A stretch of DNA of 64,000 bases from Diadophis punctatus similis (GCA_023053685.1 JALIGW010000010.1:8036596-8100595); one strand, 5' to 3'. Positions 19,358 to 31,155 are shown, counted from the first letter of the stretch. Made by a program: numbers and translations. The notes: generated by a model not told the origin, from the letters alone.

Positions 19358-21341
19358 TTAAGCTGTCCCCCCCACCTGCAGGAAAAGCCATGTCTTAATG
19401 GCTTTACGGAAAGCCAGCAGAGTGGGGATAGTCCGGGTCTCTGGGGGTAGTTGGTTCCAGAGCGCAGGGCCAGCCACAGAGAAGGCTTTCCCCCTAGGGC
19501 CCGCCAGCCGACATTGCTTGGCCGACGGGACCTGGAGGAGGCCAACTCTGTGGGCCCTAACCGGTCGAAGGGAAGTATGAGGCAGAATGCGGTCCCGAAG
19601 ATATCCTGGTCCTAAGCCATGAAGGGCTTTAAAGATGGTGATCAACACCTTGAATTGGACCCGGAGACCGATGGGCAACCAATGCAGCTGGCGGAGTATC
19701 GGTGTCACGTGGGTGTACCTTGGCACACCCACCACAGCACGCGCAGCCGCATTTTGCACCAGCTGAAGTCTCCGGATACTCTTCAAGGGTAGCCCCATGT
19801 AGAGCACGTTGCAGTAGTCCAAGCGCGAGGTGACAAGGGCATGAGCGACCGTAAGTAGCGCCTCCTTCTCCAAATATGGCCGCAACTGGTGCACCAGGCG
19901 AACCTGTGCAAAGGCCCCCCTAGCCACAGCAGAAAGATGGTGGTCCAATTTTAGCTGTGGATCTAGGAGGACCCCCAAGTTGCGGACCTGGTCTGAGGGG
20001 GTCAGTTTCGCACCCTCAAAGACCAAGGAGGGATAGTTTTCATGAACCTTAGGAGGCAATATCCACAGCCACTCAGTCTTATCGGGGTTTAGTCTGAGCC
20101 TGTTCCTCCCCATCCAGACCTTAACGTCGTCCAGGCATCGGCACATTACATCCACTGCCTCCCTGAAGTCAGACGGGGTGGTGATGTACAGCTGGGTGTC
20201 GTCAGTGTACTGATGGAAACACACCCCATGTCTGCGGATGATCTCACCCAATGGTTTCATGTAGATGTTAAACAGGATTGGCGAGAGAACTGACCCCTGG
20301 GGCACCCCACATGATAGGGGCCTGGGGGACGATCTCTGCCCTCCTGCCAACACCGACTGCATCTGATCGGCGAGATAAGAGGAGAACCACTGCAAAACGG
20401 TGCCTCCCACTCCCAACTCGAGGAGACGATGCAGAAGGATACCATGGTCGATGGTATCGAAAGCCGCTGAGAGGTCAAGTAGCACCAGGATGGAGGAGTT
20501 CCCCCCATCCCGGGCCCGCCAGAGATCATCCATCAGAGCGACCAAGGCAGTTTCTGTACTGTAGCCGCGCCTGAAACCCGACTGATAAGGATCTAGATGA
20601 TCTGTTTCATCCAGGAGCTGCAGAAGCTGAGTCACCACCACCTTCTCCACAACTTTCCCTAAAAAAGGGTAAGTTGGAGACTGGACGGTAGTTTTTCAAA
20701 TCGGCTGGATCCAGGGAAGGCTTCTTCAGGAGGGGTCGCACCACCGCAGCTTTTAATGACTGCGGTATGGATCCCTCCCGCAAAGAAGCGGTGATCACCG
20801 CCTGGATCCAGCCACGTGCCACCTTTCTGCTGGCCGAGACCAGCCAGGAGGGGCACGGGTCCAATAAACAGGTGGAGGTACCCATCGCTCCCATAGCCCT
20901 GTCCACATCCTCGGGAGAAACAGGCCCAAACTCTTCCCATAATGGTGGACTAAGACTCGCCCCTGTCAACTCTATGGACTCTGCCCTGCCGGAGTCCAAA
21001 TTTGACCGAATCTGAGCGACTTTATCCGACAGAAACTCAGCGAATTCCTCAGCTCTGCCTTGTAAGTGTTCCTCGCTCCCCCCTTTTGCAAGGAGGGAGC
21101 GAGTCACCCTAAACAAGGCGGCTGGACGAGAATCTGCGGACGCAATAAGAGTGGAAAGATAAGATCGTCTTGCCGCCCTTATCGCCACTAAATAAGATCT
21201 GATGTAAATTCTTAATAGTGTTCGGTCAGACTCGGTCTTTTTGGCCCTCCAGCGACGCTCCAGACGTCTCTTCTGGCGTTTCATCTCCCGGAGCTCCTCG
21301 GTAAACCAGGGAGCTTTCCGTGATCCACTGCCACGGAGAGG
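19358..21341 (-). pseudogene. LINE ORF2, linker and reverse transcriptase
   Basis: The linker and N-terminal RT are open from 21284 to 20607. A single extra G in the run at about 20665-20670 (GGG here, GG in fragment C at the same place) shifts the frame. RT then continues from 20650 to 19358 for 430 codons. Counting from that start: motif A LLDLSAAFD with Asp59 and Asp65, motif B GVPQGS at 115-120, and motif C YTDD at 148-151. Related fragment B has YADD, so one non-catalytic residue differs. The C-terminal domain (LHWLPIGLRVQFKVL) is complete to the stop. Confidence 0.85.
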
Positions 21342-22412
21342 TCACTTAGGCGCAATTCGGTCTAAGGCCCCTGATGCTGCGGTGTTCCAAGCAGCCACCA
21401 GGGAATCAGCCGAATTGTGTACCAGGGTTTCAGGTATTTCCCCAAGTTCCCTCTGGAATCCTTCCGGCTCCATTAGGCACCTGGGGCGAAACCACCTAGT
21501 CGGTCCCACCTCCCTGCGGGGGAGGAATGGGGCTGCGAAATCCAACCTCAGTAGGAAATGATCTGACCATGACAGTGGGGTGATGACTATGTCCCTTTTC
21601 TTCAGATCATCTCTCCACTGCCCCGAGAGAAACACTAGGTCGAGCGTGTGACCACCCTCATGAGTCAGACCCTGGATTACTTGGGTCAGGTCCATGGTTG
21701 TCATGGAATCCATGAACTCCTGAGCTACCCCAGAGGTTTCGCCAGCAGATGGCAAGTTGAAGTCCCCCAGCACCATAAGCCTAGGGAACTCAACTGCCAA
21801 GCCGGCTACTGCCTCGAGCAGCTCAGGCAGGGCCTTACTTACGCAGCTGGGAGGCAGGTACGTTAAGAAAAGGCCCACCTGAACCCCTAAGTCCAACTTC
21901 AGAAGGAGCGTCTCACACCCAACAATCTCCGGGGCAGGGATCCTACGAGGATGCAGATTTCTGCGCGTTATTATTGCCACTCCTCCCCCCCTTCCCTGGG
22001 GTCGAGAATGATGCTGCACCGAGAAACCGGCTGGGCATATCTCGGAGAGAGCTACTCCCCCCTCCTGCCCCAGCCAGGTCTCGGTAACACACACCAGGTC
22101 TGCCCCCTCCTCTGTGATTAAATCACGTATCAGGGGGGCTTTGTTGATAATTGACCTGGCGTTAAGCAGCAGCATCCTGAGCCCAGGGCCCTGAGAACCC
22201 TGGTTGCCAGGTATCTGGGTTGAGCAAGATGGAACCAGATCAGAGGGGCCAGAACAAGGGATTGCTTGTAAACAGCGAGGTCTTATTCCCCGAGAGCGGC
22301 CCACCCCTCTGCTCCCGCCATATCTGCCTCTTCCCATTATGACCGAGATGTTCCGGCTCTCATTCCCACCAGAGACCCCCTCCCCCTCCCCACTGGTTGA
22401 AGTTTGATCCAA
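21342..22412 (-). pseudogene. LINE ORF2, apurinic-type endonuclease
   Basis: The open frame holds the AP-endonuclease-like domain that nicks target DNA for LINE integration: LLNARSI with Asn84, TETWL with Glu111, LGDFN with Asp217 and Asn219, TLDLV with Asp258 and SWSDH with Asp284/His285 (numbers from the 22412 end). The true start is probably the internal ATG at residue 26 (MGRGRYGG), because no ATG opens the frame. It ends at TGA (plus strand TCA, 21342-21344) where fragment A has a CGA arginine codon; a single CpG transition therefore separates it from the RT part. Confidence 0.85.
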
Positions 22413-22939
22413 TTAGTTCTGATAAGTGTTTATCTTTCATGTAGTAACAAGCTGCCCTATTCAAGGTTCACAGCTGTTAAAACATCCATAGTAATATTCC
22501 ACCATCACAGTAATCTTCCAACCAACAGGTGGCTCTCTCTGTTTCAGTCTCCCAATTCAGTCTTTTCTATTCCAATTCCTCCATTTTTTAAAGTCAATTT
22601 TAAATCCATTCTACTTTTCAAAATATTCTCCTTCCAGATTTATCTTCTCAGTTCTTCACATCTCCACCACATCTTTTAGAAAAAAATCCAAATCTTTAAT
22701 CATTGGGTTTTAGTTATAGTTCTATTTTAAAAGAAAATTTTTTACTCCATAGTCTCCACATGCTAAGCAGCCGCTCCTTTATTTCCGGTCCTTTTGTTCC
22801 CCTTAAAATATATTTTAAAAAATTCTCTTAAAAAGATTTTTTCCGGCAAAAACACTCACTAGCCTTAGTTTCCTTTACTCTCTCCAGCACATCACTTTAA
22901 AATCCTCTTCCCAGTTGACTCCAATCTTTCAGTTTTAAT
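22413..22939 (-). other. Probable LINE 5' leader
   Basis: No significant frame is open. The minus strand is purine-rich with AAG and GGA steps and runs into the LINE ORF, so it is most simply the 5' UTR of that LINE. No promoter element can be pointed to. Position 22738 is T in copy 1 and C in copy 2. Confidence 0.4.
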
Positions 22940-23759
22940 CCTGCCAATTGTGGCCGCCGCGACTGGGGAACGACACTTGACGTCTTCTGTTCGCTGCAGG
23001 CCAATGGGACTGAGCCGGCTACCTGGGGGGGTTGCTACTCCCCCAGCTTACCAGCAGGCACCCCTATTCTTCACCACCCCTCCAGGATGGTTTCGGCCTG
23101 GTTCCGACGGATCCAGGTCTCCTAACGGCGTGGCTATCGGAGTTCCCCTACGGAACGAGAGGAAACTCCGTTGTGCCGCGGCATTGGCCACGCCCTTCCT
23201 CTTGGCTTCCTTCCTTCTAACGCCTTCTCTAGACCCACCTGTGCAGGCTCTCCTCTTCTCAACCAACTTACCATGTGATTCCTCCGAGCTTCTACGCCCC
23301 GAGGACAGATGGCTGGAGCACTCGATGCTGAGATAATTACCTGGCTGTGGCTTGGGCCGTGAAGGTTCTCACATAAGCCTCTTCCCTTTCCCGTATCTCC
23401 CTCATCTGATTGCGGAATATCCGAGACCTATCCTCCTTTACTCAAAAGGGGGGTTCCAGGACATTCCAATACTCTTGCAGGGACCCTGGGGGGGGCCCTG
23501 TCACCCCCACGCCCAACCAGGGGGGCACAGGTCAGTATTTATATCGACTCAGACAGTTCCAGGACAGACAACTCCCAAGATTGCCAGTCTAAGAGGCCTT
23601 TTCGAAGGGGGGGGGTTTGCTTCGCGCGACGCCCCAGATAATTCTCCATCAGATCCCCCCATAGGGGGTCGCACGTCCCCACATGCCTCCCGGTGGGAAC
23701 CCATAACCCAGGACAGCTGAATTCTTGATACTGTCTCTCGGGAACTATCCTTGGAATCC

Positions 23760-24300
23760 CTCACCTCGAGGTTTTTTCCTATCTTGAACTGTCTCCTGCA
23801 CTCCAGTAAAACGTACTCTTCTGGACGAAGCCAACACAGCACCTGTTTGCCATCAAGACTATTCAGCAGGTGCCTCACTGAGGCCTACCTACAGGTCCCC
23901 ATCCATCAGGATCATAGGCAGGATCTACGATTCTACTATGCAGGTCGGCACTTCGGTTCCGGCCCTTCCCCTTTGGCCTCTCTTCCACGCCTCGTGTCTT
24001 CACGACGACCCCGGCAGCACTGGCAGCACACCGGCAAGCCTTTGCTGTTGGGGTCCACTGTTATTTAGATGACATCCTGATCCTAGTCCCATCCCTCCTA
24101 TGGACTTTGGACCACTTCCAACTCGCGAGGGCCTTGCTTACCTATGCGCTGGTTTCCTGGCATTTCAGAACCCTCTTATCGAACCAGCATGCACTGGTAC
24201 TAACAGACAATGTGACCATCTAGGCTCACATAAATCAGCGCAGGGGGATGGTGTCCAGGCATTGCTGGCCAAGGCTATGAACCTGGGGCTCTGGGCAGAA
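23760..24300 (+). pseudogene. DIRS-like reverse transcriptase (decayed)
   Basis: The frame from 23751 includes TEAYLQVPIHQDHRQDLRF and YYAGRHF, the fingers and palm region shared by DIRS and LTR retrotransposon polymerases. After a frame change the catalytic YLDDILIL is at 24062-24085, and LVLTDNVTI, the start of the RNase H active-site region, follows near 24190. Several stops separate these parts. Upstream to 22950 only short proline- and serine-rich frames remain, which may derive from Gag. Confidence 0.72.
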
Positions 24301-24326
24301 CGTCACATGCAGAGCACATTTCCAGG

Positions 24327-24785
24327 GTGAGCAATATGATGGCAGACTGGCTCAGCCACCATCAATTCAATCCGACAGAGTGGAGCCTTCATCCAGATTT
24401 ATTCCAGCAGCTGGCGTACTGCTTCGGTCCACCCGTCATCGATCTGTTTGCCACCCCGGGGAATGCCAAACTGCCCAGGTTTCTGACCAGGTACAAACTC
24501 AGGGGGCATAGGCAACAGATGCTATCCGCTGTGCTTTGGCCAACAGGGCTCTTATACGTGTTTCCTCTCCGGCCATTGATCCCCAAGGTAATCAGGAGGA
24601 TACTGCAGGAGGTAGCCGAAGTAGTTCTCCGGGCCCCCACTGGTCCCGGAGAGCATGGTATGTGGGCTCTGTATCCCTCTCAGCATTGCCTCCTTGGAAG
24701 ATTTCTCCGACAGAGTGGTCGCTTACCCAGGGGTCAGCCCAGCATCCAGATCTGCGCTGGCTACATCTGGTCACATGGCACTTGA
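24327..24785 (+). pseudogene. DIRS-like RNase H region, copy 2
   Basis: Identical in translation to 33-491, now with its upstream reverse transcriptase present in the same element. Confidence 0.75.
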
Positions 24786-25824
24786 GCAGCTCACTCTGAG
24801 GCATCGCCAGGTCCCTGAGGACATCATGCACATTACGCTGGCCTATAGGTGGCTGTCTGTGGAGCGTATATATATGGCCACCTGGCAGGACTTCTGTAAC
24901 TGGTGTACACAGGTGGGGTGGTCTCACGTGGACCTATCGATTATCAATGTCCTCCAATTTCTCCCCCAGGTTCTGGCCAAGGGACTCTCCACCAACACAC
25001 TCCGCCGCCAGTTGGCGGCCCTCTCGACTGTGCTATATTGTGGGTCCTTAGTCTCTCTCAACCCATCCTCTGCTCCATGGATTCCTCCAGGGAGCGGTCA
25101 ACCTGGGTCATCCCATGGTACATAGGTATCAAACCGGGGACCTGTCCAAGGTGCTAAACGTACTCACAAGGGGGAACCTTTGATCCGTTGCAAACTGGGT
25201 CTCTGTGTAAGCTAACTGATAAGGCGGTGTCTTTAGTGGACGTAACAATGGCCCATCATTAGCTGAACAGGCTGCTCTCTCTGTAAGAAGTGACCCTTGT
25301 ATCTTCTACCATAATAGGGTGGTACTCAGATAGACTTTACCTCTGTCCCAAAGGTTAACCTCTAATTTCATAGGGCACAGGAGATGGTTCTCACCATTTT
25401 CTATCCCTCTCCCACTAATGGCATTGAACGGCAGTGGCACTTCCTGGACGGGAGACGCGCACTGAACATTTACCTGCAACGCACATTAATCTTTCACAGG
25501 ACAGAGGCACTATTATCTCTTTCCGGTCCACTTCAATGGGAAAAAAACCACCGTTCTTCCTTCACTGTGGGTCGTTAGCTTCTTACTGTTATTTCTATGA
25601 CTTATGACCATTGGTCATTACCACGACCCCACGGAATAACTCTCCATTCAACACATAGTGCCGCTACAACTACGGCATGGCATTCCCGGGCATCGATCAA
25701 GGAGGTTTGCCACGCGGGGCCTGGGTCGTCCCCGATGCCGGTCGTCCATTACTATAAATTGGATGTTTCACCTCAGAGGAGGTGGCGTTTGGGCAAAGGG
25801 TGTTGCAACAGGTGGTGCAGGACA
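24781..25824 (+). pseudogene. DIRS-like tyrosine recombinase, copy 2
   Basis: Here codon 25624-25626 is CGA, so the last catalytic piece is open from 25597 through to 25956 (119 codons). The HSTH motif, with histidine codon CAT at 25654-25656 in place of the expected arginine, is the same as in copy 1. Confidence 0.72.
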
Positions 25825-25888
25825 AGGGGAGCTCCAGCTAGAGTTAGGTGGCCCACCCAAGGGAGCAATTACTTTGGTATGTCCCATG

Positions 25889-25975
25889 CTTGGAGGCTAG
25901 CTCCACCCACTATGGAGAAAGGGTGTTGTACTTGCCTGATATGCCCATTCTCATAGGGTGGAGCTAGCCTCCAAG
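25889..25975. repeat. 20-bp inverted repeat, copy 2
   Basis: Same perfect arms as 1595-1614/1662-1681. Confidence 0.85.
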
Positions 25976-26233
25976 TCCCACCTTTCTATTATGGCCTGGC
26001 TGGCAGGTGTTTTCTGAATCCTGTATATATGTATAACCACGGTATGTCAATAACTTGAATGATTGAGGAGTTGCACACAGAGCCTGACTTCCGTCCCTCA
26101 TCAAAAGAGGGGGAACTGAGGCACAGGGGTGCTATTTATACCTTTGTCAGACTCAGTCCTGATTGGCTCAGTCCTGATTGGCTAACCTGATTTTCCACCC
26201 TACAAGAATGGGCGTATCAGGTAAGTACAACGC
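25923..26233. repeat. DIRS complementary repeat pair, copy 2
   Basis: Same 40-bp imperfect pair as 1629-1668/1900-1939. Confidence 0.65.
26152..26181. repeat. 15-bp direct duplication, copy 2
   Basis: Unchanged from 1858-1887. Confidence 0.7.
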
Positions 26234-26333
26234 CCTTTTTACGTTATTTGTGGGGGGGAGAGCACTTTACATCATTGCAGAGGTGGGTTCCTCCCGGTTC
26301 AGACCAGTTCTATGGAACCAGTAGTAACTTGGT

Positions 26334-26368
26334 GGCCTGGGTCGCTGGAACCAGCAGCGACCCAGGCC
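26334..26368. repeat. 14-bp hairpin, copy 2
   Basis: Both arms conserved exactly. Confidence 0.7.
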
Positions 26369-26484
26369 TGCCATGCCCCCGAACCAGCTCTCTCAGTGGT
26401 GCCTACTTGTTTTTTGCTTCTGTGCATGCGCAGAAGTTGGTTTTTTAGTACTGTGCATGCTACTTTGGATGGACTTTTTTTTTC

Positions 26485-28073
26485 ATTTTGTTTTTTAACT
26501 TCCTAACTGACATTGCCCTGATATTTTGATGCACTTTCAAATGGCAAATGCTGTGACCTTGCTGCTCCAGTGTTACCTAAATAGAGATGCTACAAAGAAA
26601 CAGACTGTGTCCTTATTTATCAAGGTTAAGTACGGGACAAAATTAACTGTTAAGCAAGGATTCTGTGGCATTCATATTTGAAAATCAACATAACTTAAAG
26701 CCAATGATTTTTTGTCTTTTGTAAATGTGACTCTAATTTAGGCACCTCATATTCCCAGACATAAGATTTTTATGTGAATAGTTGCTATGTTTAATAATTT
26801 TGGTGTATCACTATAGGCATAGCTAGATGGCTGTGTTAAAGCTCTATTGACCTGTCCTTGAGCAAGCACAAAAACTTGTTAACCTCAAATTTATTTCCCC
26901 AATTGTTTAGCCTGATTCTTTCCAGTGATGAGAATTGGTGACTGGTGCTGTCCTGGTTGTTTTAATGTAGAACAAGTCAAAGAAAGCAATTGGTGGATTC
27001 TCCAACTTTATTTCTCTTCCTATCATACAACAGCTGTCACAGGAAAACAGCCACCTATCAGTTTGCCTAACATGAGTGGGCAAGGACAAGAAGTGTAGGT
27101 AGATGTTTGGAATGGCACAAATTTGTCACCTGTAAAGTTGCCTTCTCTTCTGAAAAAAAAATGCCAGAAATAACCTGGTTAACTATGATTGTGGAGCAGC
27201 ATCACTGAGTGGAGCAGAAGAAAGCAAACTGATAATAAACAAGATCTATCCTCCAGCAAAGGGATGCTAGTGATTGTAGAGAGTGACTGTGTCTAGCAGC
27301 ATCTGGAAAAAGCCCATGTAATAGGCAAAATGGTGCTGCCTTTCCATGTTTTAAAAAAATGGCCACCCAAAACTCATTTGCCAGTTGAACTAGCAGTGTA
27401 TAGCTGGTGGAATCTGGCCCTTATTTCTGGCTTAAATTAACCTGTGCAGAAATAACTATAGGATAAAACTTTTTTTTTCAAAAGAGAACTGATAAAAGAA
27501 AATATTTGTAGCTCAGAGTTGAAATGAGGGGTCCTTGGTGCTCTTGGAACTTAGTTGTTTTCTTGCAGACATTTCACATGTTGTTTGGGTAATGGAATGT
27601 CTGCGAGAAATCACGCTCAGAAAGCACCAGGGACTCCTTGTTTCAAAAGAGTTGACTCGTCTGTAGGACAAAATGTTCCAGAGATTTGCAGGGAACGTCA
27701 CAAGGAAAAATTGGCCTTCAAAAAAACTCATGTTTTCTCCTGGCCCAGAATGATCCAGAAGTGAAATGGATGTATATAAATTCCCTTATCAAAATGACCA
27801 CGGTTGCTGCTTTTTTTAATGTAACCTTGATTAATAGCTGATTCCAAGTACACCTGGACCTTTTAAAGCAGGTTGTTGTGGTGCTGGCTTGTGGTATCTC
27901 CTTTCATAACAAGTACCTTGTTGGATCAACCAAGAGGCCTATTAAGGTCAGTGTTCTGGTCTGGAATGGTCAGCAAGATGAAAAGTCTACTTGTTCAAAA
28001 CTTTTGCCTCATAGCTTATCAGATAAGTATGTGTGGAGCAGGGAAACTCATCATTTATTGGAGATCAATTACT
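26485..28073. other. AT-rich non-coding stretch, copy 2
   Basis: Counterpart of 2191-3779; I noticed no difference between the copies. Confidence 0.5.
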
Positions 28074-28309
28074 GCCTTATCTGGTTTCCCCATTGACTTT
28101 GCTTGTCACAAGGTTGCAAAAGGGGATCACATGACCCTGGGACACTGCAACTGTCATAAACATGAGTCATTTGCCAAGTGTCTGAATTTCAATCCCATGA
28201 CCACAGGGATGTTGCAAAGGTTGTAAGTGTGATAAATGGTCCTAAGTCACTTTTTTTCAGTGCCATCGTAACTTCCAACAGCCATTAAATGAACTCTTGT
28301 AAGTCGAGG
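28074..28309. repeat. Squamate-like interspersed repeat, copy 2
   Basis: Counterpart of 3780-4015. Confidence 0.5.
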
Positions 28310-28650
28310 AGTGCATGTGTAGCCCACATCCAAGGGGGAAAAAACAACTTTAATAACTTTATTTATTTTTTTACACTTAGGGATCTGGATTTAAAGAAGC
28401 CCATTTATCAGAAGACGGCTTGTTACGGTCATTTTGGAAGAAGTGAATTTTCTTGGGAAGTTCCGAAAAAACTTGCCTTCTAACTTTCTTGGGCCAACCT
28501 CTCTCCATTTCAAAGGAACCGTATTTTACTACCCCGAGTGCTTCCGTTGACCACTGAAGAAAAATAATAATAATGGAGAAATGTTCCCTCTTTGCTTTCT
28601 CTATGTATCAGCCCATGCAGACTTACAGAGGATAAATTTGAGGCAGATGG
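28310..28650. other. Non-coding stretch before LINE, copy 2
   Basis: Nothing recognised; counterpart of 4016-4356. Confidence 0.5.
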
Positions 28651-30702
28651 ATGCCATTTTTTGCCAGTTTTGATTGGCAAACTCTATTCTCTAACTGTAA
28701 CACTGCCGATGACCTCTATAATATCTTCTTGCTCGAAATCAAAAGAACTATCAGATTACACGTACCACTAATAACCACCATAACCAAGAAAAACAAACTA
28801 CCCATATCAATAAGGAAGTTACAAACCCAAAAAAAATCCCTCTGGCGAAAAAACAAAACAGGCTATACAGCTAACTTCAAAAACCGCTACAAAAATATAT
28901 GCCACCAAATAAAGATGGAATGCTCCAACTATCACAGCAAACAAGAGGAAAACCTCCTGTGCACAAAATCCAACCGTGCCTTCTATAACTTCGTAAATAA
29001 AAAACTCAAGGACTCAAGACCCCTCCCACCACTAAAAGGACCCAACAACAAAGAATACTATGATGAAACAGTCAAAGCAAATCTCTTCAACACATTCTTT
29101 GGCTCAGTCTTTGTAAACAGCAACGGCTCATGCCCAAAATTCCCCAGTCGTACCGCAAATAATCACAACGATTTAATACAAATAGACTTCACTGAAGACA
29201 ACGTTGAAAAAGCACTACGCAACCAAAAACCTTCCCTGTCAATCGGACCTGATGGACTAAGTGCATACTTCCTAAAAAAGCTCTCCACAGCCATAGCTGA
29301 ACCACTAAGCATAATCTTTGAAAAATCCTTCAGGACCAGTTCCCTACCAAAACTATGGTCACTAGCCACGGTCATCCCCATTTTCAAAAAGGGAGATCCC
29401 AGTCTAGTAGAAAACTACAGACCAATCTCTCTATGCTGTGTCACATGCAAAGTCATGGAATCAATCATAAACCAATCCATTACCCACCACCTAGAAACTA
29501 ACAACCTACTCTCAAACAAGCAATTCGGTTTCAGAAAAAAATTATCCTGCAATCTACAACTACTACACGGCAAAAACATATGGACCTCAAAACTTGACCA
29601 GGGCAAAACAATTGACGCAATTTACATAGACTTCTGTAAAGCCTTCGACTCAGTGGTTCACAATAAACTACTTCTGAAACTGAAATCCTACGGCATCTCT
29701 GGACCCCTTCATGACTGGATAACTGTGTTCCTGTCAAACAGACAACAAGTGGTCAAAATAGGGAGTGCCCTATCAAATCCCGTACCTGTTAACAGCAGTG
29801 TTCCCCAAGGCAGCATACTAGGACCAACACTCTTTATACTTTATATAAATGACCTTTGCGATCACATTACAAGCGACTGCGTTCTCTTCGCCGATGATGT
29901 AAAACTCTTCAACACCACCGACAACACTGCTATCCTCCAAAAAGACCTAGACTTTGTGTCAGAATGGTCAAACATCTGGCAACTCCAAATCTCAACCAAC
30001 AAATGCTCTGTCCTACACATTGGCAAAAAAAATCAGAACACCAAATACAAACTGAACAGACAAGACCTTGCAGACGACCCTCACCCTGTCAAAGACCTTG
30101 GAATACTCATCTCAAATGACCTAAGTGCCAAAGCCCACTGCAACAACATCGCCAAAAAGGCTTCAAGAACTGTTAACCTAATCTTACGTAGCTTCTTCTC
30201 CGGTAATATCATACTACTAACCAGAGCATACAAAACATTCGCCAGACCAATCCTTGAATACAGCTCATCTGTCTGGAACCCACACCGCATATCGGACATA
30301 AATACATTAGAAAGTGTCCAAAGATACTTTACAAGAAGAGTCCTCCACTCCTCTACTCGCAACAGAATACCTTACGCAACCAGACTTGAAATCCTGGGCT
30401 TAGAAAGCTTAGAACTACGTCGCCTTCGGCACGACCTAACCATAACTCATAAAATTATCTGCTACAACGTCCTTCCTGTCAACGACTACTTCAGCTTCAA
30501 CCACAACAATACACACGCACACAACAGATACAAACTCAAAGTGAACCGTTCCAAACTTGACTGTAGAAAATACGACTTTAGCAACAGAGTGGTAAATGCC
30601 TGGAACTCACTACCTGACATTGTGGTTTCATCACCAAACCCCCAAAACTTTACCCTTAGACTGTCCACTGTTGACCTCACCCGATTCCTAAGAGGTCAGT
30701 AA
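28651..30702 (+). CDS. LINE reverse transcriptase ORF, 683 aa, copy 2
   Basis: Protein identical to the copy 1 ORF at 4357-6408, with all catalytic residues kept. Confidence 0.88.
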   Translation: MPFFASFDWQTLFSNCNTADDLYNIFLLEIKRTIRLHVPLITTITKKNKLPISIRKLQTQKKSLWRKNKTGYTANFKNRYKNICHQIKMECSNYHSKQEENLLCTKSNRAFYNFVNKKLKDSRPLPPLKGPNNKEYYDETVKANLFNTFFGSVFVNSNGSCPKFPSRTANNHNDLIQIDFTEDNVEKALRNQKPSLSIGPDGLSAYFLKKLSTAIAEPLSIIFEKSFRTSSLPKLWSLATVIPIFKKGDPSLVENYRPISLCCVTCKVMESIINQSITHHLETNNLLSNKQFGFRKKLSCNLQLLHGKNIWTSKLDQGKTIDAIYIDFCKAFDSVVHNKLLLKLKSYGISGPLHDWITVFLSNRQQVVKIGSALSNPVPVNSSVPQGSILGPTLFILYINDLCDHITSDCVLFADDVKLFNTTDNTAILQKDLDFVSEWSNIWQLQISTNKCSVLHIGKKNQNTKYKLNRQDLADDPHPVKDLGILISNDLSAKAHCNNIAKKASRTVNLILRSFFSGNIILLTRAYKTFARPILEYSSSVWNPHRISDINTLESVQRYFTRRVLHSSTRNRIPYATRLEILGLESLELRRLRHDLTITHKIICYNVLPVNDYFSFNHNNTHAHNRYKLKVNRSKLDCRKYDFSNRVVNAWNSLPDIVVSSPNPQNFTLRLSTVDLTRFLRGQ

Positions 30703-30860
30703 GGGGTGTGCATAAGTGCACCAGCGTGCCTACTGTCCCTGTCCTAATGTTTCGTCTTATCAGTACTCATCTTATGTATATAAACAATGTTATATCTATG
30801 TATATTACCAACACGTACTTGACAAAAATAAATAAATAAATAAATAAAATAAAAAATAAA
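28651..30860 (+). mobile_element. 5'-truncated LINE, copy 2
   Basis: Same truncation point and AAAT tail length as in copy 1, which shows one insertion event copied with the unit. Confidence 0.8.
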
Positions 30861-31155
30861 TTTTAATTTTGTCTAATGCTGCTATTTTGGGGTAGGGGAG
30901 GAAATTCCATTGGAGAAGACAATGGACTTTTGTCAAACAATGGACTTTTATTTTATTTTTTTATTTTCCAATCCAGCAGATCTACTACATCTTTCTAAAC
31001 TACTAATAGGAAGAAACCTTTTTCTCAGATTTGGTATGATTTCCTGACGTTTTGCAACAGGACCGTTCGAGGTTCTGGCATCCTGCTTCCATGTGCTACA
31101 AGGAGTAGCTACTCTTGGAGTAAAACAGAACATTTCCCCTAAGTTGGAGACCCAT
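30861..31155. other. Spacer before L1 tail, copy 2
   Basis: Nothing recognised; counterpart of 6567-6861. Confidence 0.45.

Larger units (their letters stand above)
19151..22939 (-). mobile_element. Nearly complete L2/CR1-type LINE
   Basis: On the minus strand the order is a possible 5' leader (22939-22413), endonuclease, reverse transcriptase, a 3' UTR with the GCCGCCC...GGGCGGCAT hairpin, and a tail that appears as TTTA repeats at 19151-19176 on the plus strand. It is the longest copy of the family that also supplied the fragments at 12361, 15112, 15812 and 16926. It lies in the L1 ORF2 start. The 5' limit is uncertain. Confidence 0.83.
1..24294. repeat. 24.3-kb tandem repeat unit, copy 1
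   Basis: The whole window is a direct tandem repetition of one block. Landmarks at 33, 4357 and 10975 recur at 24327/48624, 28651/52948 and (third copy) 59566. Copy 1 is 24,294 bp by this arbitrary phase. It differs from both other copies at 1330 (T, otherwise C), 7211 region (GCA, otherwise GCG), 7873 (C, otherwise G) and 9311 (T, otherwise C). The unit is built almost wholly from nested transposons and carries no host gene that I recognise. The real unit boundary cannot be placed because the window begins and ends inside the array. Confidence 0.97.
22940..26234 (+). mobile_element. DIRS-like element spanning copies 1 and 2
   Basis: The complete stretch shows, left to right: a degraded Gag-like region, reverse transcriptase with YLDD at 24062-24073, RNase H, tyrosine recombinase and the complementary repeats. 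It crosses the arbitrary copy 1/copy 2 boundary. The left end is taken where GC-rich sequence replaces the LINE leader at about 22940; no left terminal repeat was recognised. Confidence 0.75.
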
